From the NCBI GenBank assembly GCA_021797515.1, contig JAJZZP010000133.1, forward strand, positions 1 to 46,053: a DNA stretch of 46,053 nucleotides, given 5' to 3'. The translations under genes were made by a program, and so were the position numbers. The stretch is from Bacillota bacterium (GTDB lineage: Bacteria; Bacillota; Sulfobacillia; Sulfobacillales; Sulfobacillaceae). Below, one piece after another: positions 40,187 to 46,053 of the stretch (its first letter is position 1; the number at the start of each line of letters is the position of its first letter). Under the pieces are notes generated by a model. It made no database searches. It was not told where the DNA came from and worked only from the letters and a program-made list of their open reading frames with translations.

Positions 40187-40216
40187 TTGGCGAATAGGCG
40201 GCGAATCGGATACAAT
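40187..40216 (+). promoter_or_regulatory. tRNA-Ser(UGA) promoter
   Basis: TTGGCG (40187-40192), 18-bp spacer, TACAAT (40211-40216), ending 18 bp before the tRNA 5' end. Confidence 0.6.
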
Positions 40217-40234
40217 AAGAGTACCAAGACTTTT

Positions 40235-40319
40235 GGAGGGGTAGCGTAATTGGTAACGCAGCGGTCTTGAAAACCGCCGCCCTAAAGGCTTGCAGGTTCG
40301 AGTCCTGTCCCCTCCGCCA
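40235..40319 (+). tRNA. tRNA-Ser (anticodon UGA)
   Basis: An 85-nt class II tRNA. Acceptor GGAGGGG/CCCCTCC with G discriminator and encoded CCA. Anticodon loop CTTGAAA gives TGA, reading UCA. A long variable arm (GCCCTAAAGGC) marks serine. It lies 430 bp after serS. Confidence 0.95.
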
Positions 40320-40381
40320 TCTACTGCTTATCTCTGTATTGAGGTAAGCCTATTTATTTTGTTCAGAAGGGACATACGGGT

Positions 40382-41965
40382 ATGCACCGTTATACTATTG
40401 CGAATGCTACTATCATAGACGGGTCCAACCATGCGAAATATCGTGGCTTTGTTACGATTGTCGATGATCGGATCGAGTCGGTTTCACCGACAGCGCCAAT
40501 ATTATCCGGACATGTGATGGATGCCGAAGGACTTGCTCTAACTCCGGGATTTATTGATATGCACTCGCACTCTGACTTAACTCTGTTTGCCGATGGTCGT
40601 GCTGTTAGCAAAATATCGCAAGGTATTACCACAGAAGTGATTGGCCAGTGTGGCATATCCGGCGCGCCGTTATTCGGCCATATGCAGGCGGAAGTCGAAA
40701 AATTCTTTGACCGCCACCAGATGTCCCGGCCATATCAGAATATGGCCGAATATTTCGAGGCATTGGTCGGCAAGATCTCAGTAAATGTTTTGGCGTTAAT
40801 TGGCCACGGAACGTTACGACGCGGGATTATAGGAGAGGGTGACGCCCCGGCCTCTAGCAGAGAGTTGCGGGTTATGCAATCGGCTATTGATGAGGCCATG
40901 AAGGACGGCGCGTTGGGACTTTCTACCGGGCTGATATATCCTCCTGGCTGCTATACAACTACGGACGAACTGGTGTCTTTGACCAAGGCCATATCTCCAT
41001 TTCAAGGACTCTACTTCTCACATCTACGAAGTGAAGGGGACACATTGGTTGAGGCGGTTCAAGAAGCGCTGGACATTGGACGTCGAGCAGAAGTAGGTGT
41101 GCAATTATCTCATCACAAGGCGATGGGACCGCATAACTGGGGAAAAACTATTACCACCTTGGATATCATAGGGAAAGCCGTGGAAGCGGGGCAAGATGTG
41201 TATCTGGATCAATACCCATATCTGGCGAGCGCTACTACCCTAGCTGCACTGCTACCCGATTGGGCGTTGGCAGGAGGACCAGAGAAAACGCTTCAACGAT
41301 TGAAGGACCCTTCGATTTTATCGCAAATTCGGAAGGACACTGAAAAAAAGGAATCGCGGTTTGGGTGGAATAGGACGCATATTGGCACAGTATCTGACAA
41401 CGGCGATAGACGCATGCAAGGACTTAGTATCGCCGATATTGCTGCCCAGAGGGGAATTGTGCCATTTGATGCTTTGATTCAAATTTTGCTTGAAAATAAA
41501 ATACAGGTGAGTATGGTCAGGTTCGGCATGGGGCAGGATGACCTGAAACGAGTCTTTCTCTATCCCCGAACACTAATTGGAACCGATGGCGGTGCGGTTG
41601 CTCCCGATGGTCCGTTGAGCCGGGGAAATCCGCATCCTAGAACCTATGGTACTTTTCCTCGGGTACTAGCGGAATTTGTTCGTGATAAGCAGTGGATCCA
41701 ATTTGAGGAAGCGATTTACCGGATGACTGGGTTAGCGGCGAAACGATTGCGGTTACGACAACGCGGATTAATAAAAGATGGTTATGTGGCTGACCTAGTT
41801 TTACTTGATCCCGATCTCATCCAAGATCGTGCGACATTTACCGAACCTCATCAAACATCGCGTGGGGTACACTCTGTGTATGTTAATGGGCGACCTGTTT
41901 GGAAAAATGATAAACATACGGGGGATTTTCCGGGACGCCCTCTGAAATATTTTCAAGAGCGCTGA
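40382..41965 (+). CDS. N-acyl-D-amino-acid deacylase family amidohydrolase
   Basis: A 527-residue metal-dependent hydrolase of the D-aminoacylase group, which removes acyl groups from D-amino acids. The N-terminus IANATIIDGSNHAKYRGFVTI is typical; metal ligands lie in LTPGFIDMHSHSDLTLF and VQLSHHKAMG; a conserved TEVIGQCGISGAP and the closing IKDGYVADLVLLDPD support the family. The exact substrate is uncertain; the group also includes dihydroorotase-like enzymes. It stands between two tRNA-Ser genes with no obvious operon partner. Confidence 0.88.
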   Translation: MHRYTIANATIIDGSNHAKYRGFVTIVDDRIESVSPTAPILSGHVMDAEGLALTPGFIDMHSHSDLTLFADGRAVSKISQGITTEVIGQCGISGAPLFGHMQAEVEKFFDRHQMSRPYQNMAEYFEALVGKISVNVLALIGHGTLRRGIIGEGDAPASSRELRVMQSAIDEAMKDGALGLSTGLIYPPGCYTTTDELVSLTKAISPFQGLYFSHLRSEGDTLVEAVQEALDIGRRAEVGVQLSHHKAMGPHNWGKTITTLDIIGKAVEAGQDVYLDQYPYLASATTLAALLPDWALAGGPEKTLQRLKDPSILSQIRKDTEKKESRFGWNRTHIGTVSDNGDRRMQGLSIADIAAQRGIVPFDALIQILLENKIQVSMVRFGMGQDDLKRVFLYPRTLIGTDGGAVAPDGPLSRGNPHPRTYGTFPRVLAEFVRDKQWIQFEEAIYRMTGLAAKRLRLRQRGLIKDGYVADLVLLDPDLIQDRATFTEPHQTSRGVHSVYVNGRPVWKNDKHTGDFPGRPLKYFQER

Positions 41966-41981
41966 TTCCAGCAATCTCCCC

Positions 41982-42011
41982 TTGTCAAGTAACTGGCTCG
42001 TATGGTACCAT
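41982..42011 (+). promoter_or_regulatory. tRNA-Ser(GCU) promoter
   Basis: TTGTCA (41982-41987), 18-bp spacer, TACCAT (42006-42011), ending 13 bp before the tRNA 5' end. Confidence 0.5.
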
Positions 42012-42024
42012 AGCGTGTGCCTAC

Positions 42025-42117
42025 GGAGGGATACTCAAGTTGGTCGAAGAGGGCGGTTTGCTAAACCGTTAGTAGGCTTCAAGCCTAGCGTGGGTTCGAA
42101 TCCCACTCCCTCCGCCA
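42025..42117 (+). tRNA. tRNA-Ser (anticodon GCU)
   Basis: A 93-nt class II tRNA. Acceptor GGAGGGA/TCCCTCC with encoded CCA; anticodon loop TTGCTAA gives GCT (codons AGC/AGU). The long variable arm TAGGCTTCAAGCCTA marks serine. T-arm GGGTTCGAATCCC. Confidence 0.95.
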
Positions 42118-42159
42118 TTCAACTGTCCATTTGTTAGGAACCAAGGCAAGTTATGATTC

Positions 42160-42188
42160 TTGCACCACGGCTTAGGGGATGCTACAAT
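42160..42188 (+). promoter_or_regulatory. tRNA-Arg promoter
   Basis: TTGCAC (42160-42165), 17-bp spacer, TACAAT (42183-42188), ending 9 bp before the tRNA 5' end. Confidence 0.6.
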
Positions 42189-42197
42189 ACCACAGTC

Positions 42198-42273
<76 letters not shown>

Positions 42274-42287
42274 CCAAAAACCCTTAT

Positions 42288-42314
42288 ACCGCAAGCGATT
42301 GCGGGTTTTTTATT
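42288..42314 (+). terminator. Terminator after tRNA-Arg
   Basis: CCGCAA / TTGCGG stem with loop GCGA followed by six T's. Confidence 0.8.
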
Positions 42315-42414
42315 GCTCTCGTTTGAGCCTCCGCACTGCGTTCATCAACAAATCCATCAACATTAACCTAGCGAGCCGTAGAAATTTCTGCCCATCCGAA
42401 ACTATTCTGGACAC

Positions 42415-42455
42415 AAAAAAGCCGATCCCTATTGCCGTTGTTTTAAGGGATCGGT
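42415..42455 (-). terminator. Terminator of the XRE repressor gene
   Basis: Inverted repeat CCGATCCCT (42422-42430) / AGGGATCGG (42446-42454). On the minus strand it is followed by a T-run (A's at 42415-42420). It lies just after the repressor stop. Confidence 0.85.
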
Positions 42456-42475
42456 TGGGAAGATGTGCCGAAGGA

Positions 42476-43174
42476 TTATGCGTGCTTGACCCATTTTTCG
42501 GCGGCAGCAACCAGGCCTTCCCGAGCGACCTGCGAAAGATCGGGCCAGACCCGTAGCATCCGTTCCAGCAACAGGTCGGGCGGGGTAGGGAGCCCTATGA
42601 GCGGCATCGCCCGAACGATGGACCAGATGGGCTCAAGGACGCGTGACTCGATGTAGGACGCGGTCTCCTGCGGACTGACATTTTCTGCCTTGGATTTTAT
42701 TTTGGAGTCCCCCGCGAACATCGGCACCTCGGCGTCGGCGTGACGCGCAGCGCGAATCGTTAACCAAAGGATCGCATCGGAGTCGAGGTCGTGCGTTGCA
42801 GAGGATGGGAAACGGAGGACCTCCCACGCCCGTTGCGTCCAGCGGGATTCGTATGACGAATCCCTAGTCGCGGACGCAGTCAAATTAAAGTAGCTAACGT
42901 ACCCCCAATCTTTGATGGGGGACTCCTCCGTGAGTGGGCCTAGGCGCTGTAATTGAGTGAGATCAGCAATCAAAGCGGTGAGAGGCACAACCGGGACAGG
43001 GCACGCGGCGACCCATTGTTGGAGGACCTTGGCGCTGGGCTGACGACCGCCGCGTTCGAGGTGAGAGAGGTAGCCCCGATCGAGGTCGAGCGACCGAGCG
43101 AGTTCTTCCTGGGTTCGCCCGTGGCCCACACGTAAAACGCGTAGGATGGGAGCGATGGTCGAGGGCGATGACAT
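42476..43174 (-). CDS. XRE-family transcriptional repressor
   Basis: A 232-residue regulator. Residues 8-62 form a helix-turn-helix: LRVLRVGHGRTQEELARSLD, then LDRGYLSHLERGGRQPSAKVLQQW. The remaining 170 residues match no family I recognise and could sense a ligand or mediate dimers. No Ala-Gly/Ser-Lys autoprotease motif of the LexA/cI type is seen, so induction may not be by RecA cleavage. ATG 43174 has AGGAGG upstream. It is divergent from the excisionase-like gene and probably controls both promoters. Confidence 0.85.
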   Translation of the reverse strand: MSSPSTIAPILRVLRVGHGRTQEELARSLDLDRGYLSHLERGGRQPSAKVLQQWVAACPVPVVPLTALIADLTQLQRLGPLTEESPIKDWGYVSYFNLTASATRDSSYESRWTQRAWEVLRFPSSATHDLDSDAILWLTIRAARHADAEVPMFAGDSKIKSKAENVSPQETASYIESRVLEPIWSIVRAMPLIGLPTPPDLLLERMLRVWPDLSQVAREGLVAAAEKWVKHA

Positions 43175-43217
43175 AGGGACACAAACCTCCTAGGGACTTA
43201 CTGTTTTTCTGCAATTC

Positions 43218-43246
43218 AATATAAGACACGAGACAACGCTTGACAA
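43218..43246 (-). promoter_or_regulatory. Leftward repressor promoter
   Basis: Minus strand TTGTCA (43246-43241), 17-bp spacer, TATATT (43223-43218). Its -35 overlaps the rightward -35. Confidence 0.7.
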
Positions 43247-43295
43247 GCATTTTTGCAATGGTATACTAAAATTGACTCGTGACGACACGTGACAA
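43226..43295. promoter_or_regulatory. Candidate operators (ACACGAG/CTCGTG repeats)
   Basis: Related short motifs surround the two promoters: GACACGAGACAA (43225-43236), GACTCGTGAC (43273-43282) and GACACGTGACAA (43283-43294). The last two are adjacent direct copies of GAC-CGTGAC; the first contains the inverse. They are likely binding sites for the XRE repressor. Confidence 0.5.
43240..43267 (+). promoter_or_regulatory. Rightward early promoter
   Basis: Consensus TTGACA (43240-43245), 16-bp spacer, TATACT (43262-43267), upstream of the excisionase-like gene. Confidence 0.8.
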
Positions 43296-43319
43296 TAGAG
43301 AATTATGGGAGGGGAAAAC

Positions 43320-43520
43320 ATGGAACGACGATTCATGACCGTAAAAGGGGCGGCAATGGTTACGGGATTCAGTAAGGAAACTCTTTATCGCGGACTGAAA
43401 GACGGAACGGTACCCAAAATTCACCAAGGCAACGCGATACGGATCCCGATAGCATGGCTGGAAGAACTGGAGACAATAGCGCAGGCGAGTCGAACATTGG
43501 GTAGTAACGAGGCGATATAA
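43320..43520 (+). CDS. Excisionase-like helix-turn-helix protein
   Basis: A 66-residue protein with a winged helix-turn-helix of the excisionase/MerR-like (HTH_17) type: FMTVKGAAMVTGFSKETLYRGLKDG then VPKIHQGNAIRIPIAWLEEL. Such proteins bend DNA to favour excision or act as early regulators. ATG 43320 has GGGAGGGG upstream; the ATG at 43305 precedes that site. First gene of the rightward transcript. Confidence 0.8.
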   Translation: MERRFMTVKGAAMVTGFSKETLYRGLKDGTVPKIHQGNAIRIPIAWLEELETIAQASRTLGSNEAI

Positions 43521-43568
43521 AAAAAGCACCACGGCGCGGGGTGCCAATAAGGGGAGTGCGAAAGCACG

Positions 43569-43658
43569 GTGAACCGGGCACCTCGGGTCGGCTTTGCGAC
43601 GCAACACACAATCCCATATGAAAGGAGGCTGGTAAACATCACCATTACCAGAAAATAA
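43569..43658 (+). CDS. Possible 29-residue peptide
   Basis: GTG start at 43569 with GGGGAG about 12 bp upstream; reads VNRAPRVGFATQHTIPYERR to a TAA at 43656-43658. There is no family match and the spacing is poor; it may be chance. Confidence 0.2.
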   Translation: MNRAPRVGFATQHTIPYERRLVNITITRK

Positions 43659-43691
43659 CCTCCCCTATAGACAACACCCAGGAGGCAAAAG

Positions 43692-43859
43692 ATGACCCAC
43701 ACAGCACAAAACGCACGACACGCAAGAAAAAGCCCCGTCGCACACGGGGTAACGGCTAAGGAAGTTAATTACGTTACACTCAGGATAGCACAATCCGAAC
43801 AATCCGTCAACGATTTTGGTGGAACGTTCGGGTATGTGGAGGTGGCGCGGAATGGGTAA
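43692..43859 (+). CDS. Small hypothetical protein (55 residues)
   Basis: An ORF with a perfect AGGAGG and 6-bp spacing, beginning MTHTAQNARHARKSP and ending GTFGYVEVARNG. It overlaps the start of the next ORF by 8 bp (ATGGGTAA), a typical coupled arrangement. The basic N-terminal half suggests nucleic-acid contact, but no family is recognised. A CCCCGT/ACGGGG hairpin lies within it. Confidence 0.55.
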   Translation: MTHTAQNARHARKSPVAHGVTAKEVNYVTLRIAQSEQSVNDFGGTFGYVEVARNG

Positions 43860-44097
43860 AGTGACTCCATTTCACGGGAGGCCAACTGGGAAATCTATAC
43901 CGCTCACTCCCCCGATCGTCCCCTCACTCGCGGGTATTCCGGGAGATCGACTGGTAACGCGGATGGCTAACCAAGTGCTCGCCCACGCGGCGGACTTCGC
44001 CCAACCAGGAAAGACCGGGTGGAAACTCGATCTGTACGGGCTGTCGGCGGCGATCATCGACGAAACCGCCGCACGCTGGCGTAACGACCAACCGTAG
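43852..44097 (+). CDS. N-terminal fragment of primase-helicase, ended by amber
   Basis: An 81-residue ORF starting at ATG 43852 (GGAGGTGG upstream) and ending at TAG 44095-44097. It is in the same frame as the downstream helicase ORF, and its last residues (IIDETAARWRND) resemble the segment that leads into the F-D-G-K-x-Y/W-R motif of D5-type helicases. It is therefore probably the N-terminus of that protein. Alternatively it is a separate small protein translated with coupling. Confidence 0.6.
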   Translation: MGKVTPFHGRPTGKSIPLTPPIVPSLAGIPGDRLVTRMANQVLAHAADFAQPGKTGWKLDLYGLSAAIIDETAARWRNDQP

Positions 44098-45417
44098 GTG
44101 TTCGATGGCAAACAATACCGCGAAGGTGGACCCTGGCTCCACGCGATCGGTCTAAAAGTCGCAGCGGCTTACGCCCAAAAAGACCCAGACCGCATCGGCA
44201 AGACCGTTGTTTCGACGATCACAACGATGCTCCGGGTGGCCCCTGGGGGCCCACAGTTTGGAAACATGTACTGGGATGCTCAACCGTACCTGGCGCTGCA
44301 GAACGGCACGTTGGACCTGAGTAATCCGAGTCAACCCACCTTTCTCGACGGACACTGGGACCCGAAACACCGTATCACGTGGTCCATTGGGGCGGATTGG
44401 GACCCTAGTGTGCAGTGCCCGGTTGTGGACCAATTTCTGGCAAGTAGCATTCCGGATCCCGATCGGCGAGAGATGCTGTTGGAGTATTTGGGACTTGCGC
44501 TCGCACGCTGGGACGTGAGCCTGCAGAGCTATCTCTTTCAGCTTGGACAAGGTTCAAACGGCAAGGGGCTCATCCAAAGTGTGATAATGGCGCTAGTCGG
44601 CGAGGCGGCGTCCAGCGTGAGTTTGGCCGACCTGACTTCGAATCGGTTCAGCGCGGCAGGACTGGCTGACAAGGCCGTCAATCTCGTCGGGGATGAATCG
44701 TCGGGGATCTTAAAGGATGCTTCCAAAATCAAACAGTATACCGGAGGGGATGCCATCGCGGCAGAGGCGAAATTCCGGATGGCTTACTCGCTGATTCCTA
44801 AGGTTAAGCTAATCTTCAGCTTAAACCAACTCCAACGAATTACGGATTTCTCGAACGGATTTTTCAGACGACCTTTAATCGTGGAGTTTCCACACATCTT
44901 TCCAAAAAACCGACAGCTCGAAGCGGACCTAACCGCACCAGACGCGCTCAGTTACTGGCTTAAGCTCTTCGTGGAGGCCTACGGGCGACTAAAGGCGAGA
45001 GGAGACTTCGCACGTACGCACACGCGCAACAGCCTGCAATGCTGGAGGGAGCAAAATGATATCGTCACCGCTAGCGTGGCAGAAGGATTTCTCCAGATCG
45101 ATGCAGGGGGTAGCGTGCCGCAAGACGCGCTGGTGGCCGGCATGAAGATCTTCGGGGAGCTACTGGGCATGAAAAGCCCCAGGCTCGCGGAGACGATCGA
45201 GAGACTGAATTCGCTGGCCGCATGGCAAGCCCAAGCGACCGGAGCACAACCCGCGATCGTCAAGGCGGCAAAGCCCCACGGCGAACCGCGTAAGGTAGAG
45301 GGGATCAACTGGGGCACCGAGATTTTCGATACGAAATATCGGCCGTCACCCCGGGATGAGTACCAAACGATAGCTGAATGGTTGGGAGTGCCCGGCCTCC
45401 TCGACACGAAGTTTTAA
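44098..45417 (+). CDS. D5/P4-type phage or plasmid primase-helicase (SF3)
   Basis: A 439-residue ORF starting at a GTG directly after the amber codon. It has a D5_N-like region (VFDGKQYREGGPWL; QNGTLDLSNPSQP) and a superfamily 3 helicase core: Walker A QLGQGSNGKGLIQSVI, Walker B KAVNLVGDESS, and motif C KLIFSLNQLQRITDFSNGFFRRPLIVEFP with the arginine finger. This is the replication helicase of phages, satellites and integrative plasmids. No primase active-site domain is present, so priming must come from elsewhere. A strong terminator follows. Confidence 0.88.
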   Translation: MFDGKQYREGGPWLHAIGLKVAAAYAQKDPDRIGKTVVSTITTMLRVAPGGPQFGNMYWDAQPYLALQNGTLDLSNPSQPTFLDGHWDPKHRITWSIGADWDPSVQCPVVDQFLASSIPDPDRREMLLEYLGLALARWDVSLQSYLFQLGQGSNGKGLIQSVIMALVGEAASSVSLADLTSNRFSAAGLADKAVNLVGDESSGILKDASKIKQYTGGDAIAAEAKFRMAYSLIPKVKLIFSLNQLQRITDFSNGFFRRPLIVEFPHIFPKNRQLEADLTAPDALSYWLKLFVEAYGRLKARGDFARTHTRNSLQCWREQNDIVTASVAEGFLQIDAGGSVPQDALVAGMKIFGELLGMKSPRLAETIERLNSLAAWQAQATGAQPAIVKAAKPHGEPRKVEGINWGTEIFDTKYRPSPRDEYQTIAEWLGVPGLLDTKF

Positions 45418-45428
45418 GACGCGCTAAG

Positions 45429-45453
45429 GCCCCTCACCCGAGGGGCTTTTTTT
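45429..45453 (+). terminator. Terminator after primase-helicase
   Basis: GCCCCT / AGGGGC stem with 6-nt loop, followed by seven T's. Confidence 0.85.
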
Positions 45454-45459
45454 ATGCCT

Positions 45460-45530
45460 TGAACGCTTTTTGAACCCAAAAATGAGCCGAAATTAGAGGC
45501 TTGAACCGCAAAAAAGGCCCTTGAACCACG
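45460..45530 (-). repeat. Left iteron-like array (inverted orientation)
   Basis: On the minus strand GGTTCA-type boxes occur at plus positions 45522, 45502, 45483 (GGCTCA variant), 45471 and 45460 (partial). Spacings are 20, 19, 12 and 11 bp, near whole helical turns. The first two units are GTGGTTCAAGGGCCTTTTTT and a GCGGTTCA unit. Confidence 0.75.
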
Positions 45531-45924
45531 CGCCAAAAACCAGGAAACCTATAGCCTGTATTGATTTCAGCCATTTTGACCTCGAAAACGTAGGCGAAAT
45601 CCAATCCTCCACACGAAAAAAAGTGGGATAAACTGCCAAATAATCTCCATACAAGGCGGGGCTTCCGGACCGTCCTACCATCTCCTCGATCTTCTCGTGG
45701 ACCCCGACACCAAGGCGAAAAGCAGTATTAAAGAATGCCGGAGGGAGGAAAAAATGTAGGACGAAAGGGGATCTTTATTATGTCTCATTACCAGTTCCTT
45801 CCACTTTTTTTGTTTGCGAGATGCTTTTTTTATGTAAAAAATAGGAGAGAAATAGCTGAAAGGTAAGCAGGGTAACGGTTTGGAGGATTTTTAGTCGTGG
45901 TTCAAGGGCCTTTTTTGCGGTTCA
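45502..45924. repeat. 29-bp perfect inverted repeat bounding the array core
   Basis: The 29 bp at 45502-45530 recur exactly inverted at 45896-45924, separated by 365 bp. Each arm contains two GGTTCA boxes, so the two iteron arrays face each other. The intervening DNA is AT-richer in its right part and holds no credible gene; a 28-codon ORF at 45780-45866 is doubtful. Confidence 0.85.
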
Positions 45925-46020
45925 GAGGGGATATTTTGCGGTTCAGAGGCATGTTTTCGTGGTTCAAGGGGGGTGTTTTTTGGTTCACGGGCAATTTTTT
46001 TGGTTCAGATCGGCCATAAA
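45897..46020 (+). repeat. Right iteron-like array
   Basis: Six GGTTCA boxes at 45899, 45919, 45940, 45961, 45982 and 46002, with spacings 20, 21, 21, 21 and 20 bp. The unit consensus is G-Y-GGTTCA-R-R-G-G followed by variable bases and a T-tract. Direct repeats phased at two helical turns are typical of iterons bound by a replication initiator, or of a multi-copy operator. The array may continue past 46020. Confidence 0.85.
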
Positions 46021-46053
46021 ACGGGTAAATTCGATGGGAAACGGCCTTTCCCC

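Larger units (their letters stand above)
42274..46053. mobile_element. Left part of an integrative or plasmid-like element at tRNA-Arg
   Basis: Gene content changes abruptly at the tRNA-Arg 3' end: XRE repressor, excisionase-like gene, short ORFs, D5/P4-type primase-helicase and iteron-like repeats, and nothing resembling conserved origin-region genes. The combination is that of a phage, satellite or integrative plasmid. No integrase, structural or transfer gene is visible, and the right end lies outside the window. Confidence 0.7.

Noticed and set aside
45493..45681. 62-residue ORF on the minus strand within the iteron region
   Set aside because: It overlaps the repeat arm, has no convincing start signal and no family resemblance.
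45780..45866. 28-codon ORF between the iteron arrays
   Set aside because: Low-complexity hydrophobic sequence and a distant ribosome-binding site; more likely origin DNA.
45460..46020. CRISPR array
   Set aside because: The conserved unit is about 8-12 bp at 20-21 bp spacing, too short for CRISPR repeats and spacers, and no cas genes are present.

Overview
The window is a bacterial replication-origin region from a Gram-positive (Firmicutes-type) chromosome. The gene order rpsF-ssb-rpsR-rplI-dnaB-purA, parA-parB, yidC-yidD-rnpA-rpmH / dnaA-dnaN-recF-remB-gyrB-gyrA, pdxS-pdxT and serS is the Bacillus/Clostridia origin neighbourhood. Spore-associated YyaC, a DUF554 protein and a DUF4446 protein sit next to parB. 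GC content near 50% and protein style suggest an acidophilic Sulfobacillus-like organism; this is an inference from memory, not a search result.

Layout. (1) 1-5.4 kb is a decaying accessory segment: an intact IS4-family insertion sequence, a broken IS256/mutator-type transposase, a secreted YVTN beta-propeller protein and a truncated, frameshifted ABC-transporter remnant. (2) 5.4-9.7 kb has tRNA-Thr, an Nramp-like metal transporter behind a Fur-box-like palindrome, an L,D-transpeptidase with membrane-protein neighbours, a class II aldolase and tRNA-Gly. (3) 9.8-26.2 kb is the conserved left arm, almost all on the minus strand: purA, dnaB, a LonC-like protease, rplI, a decayed yybS-like gene, rpsR, ssb, rpsF, DUF951, mscS, cvpA, a TPR protein, a YkvI-like transporter, yyaC (plus strand), DUF4446, DUF554, parB, parA, rsmG, yidC, yidD, rnpA and rpmH. 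(4) 26.2-28.2 kb is a bipartite oriC with DnaA boxes on both sides of dnaA. (5) 28.2-42.3 kb is the right arm, all on the plus strand: dnaN, recF, a DciA-like gene, remB, gyrB, gyrA, pdxS, pdxT, a T-box leader, mtnA, serS, tRNA-Ser(UGA), a D-aminoacylase-family gene, tRNA-Ser(GCU) and tRNA-Arg(ACG). Core genes therefore point away from oriC on both sides.

(6) From the 3' end of tRNA-Arg to the window edge lies the left end of a probable integrative or plasmid-like element: an XRE repressor and an excisionase-like gene divergently transcribed from overlapping promoters, short ORFs, a D5/P4-type primase-helicase interrupted by one in-frame amber codon, and two opposed arrays of about 20-bp GGTTCA iteron-like repeats built around a perfect 29-bp inverted repeat. 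No integrase is visible, so the element continues past the window.

The most notable observations are the opposed iteron arrays beside the amber-split helicase, three non-canonical parS-like palindromes (TGTTCCTYRAGGAACA) clustered around parB, a serine T-box that appears to control mtnA together with serS, and a DciA-like protein carrying a C-terminal zinc ribbon. Several genes usual at this locus are missing or decayed (jag, mnmE, mnmG, noc, yaaA, gdpP, yybS).
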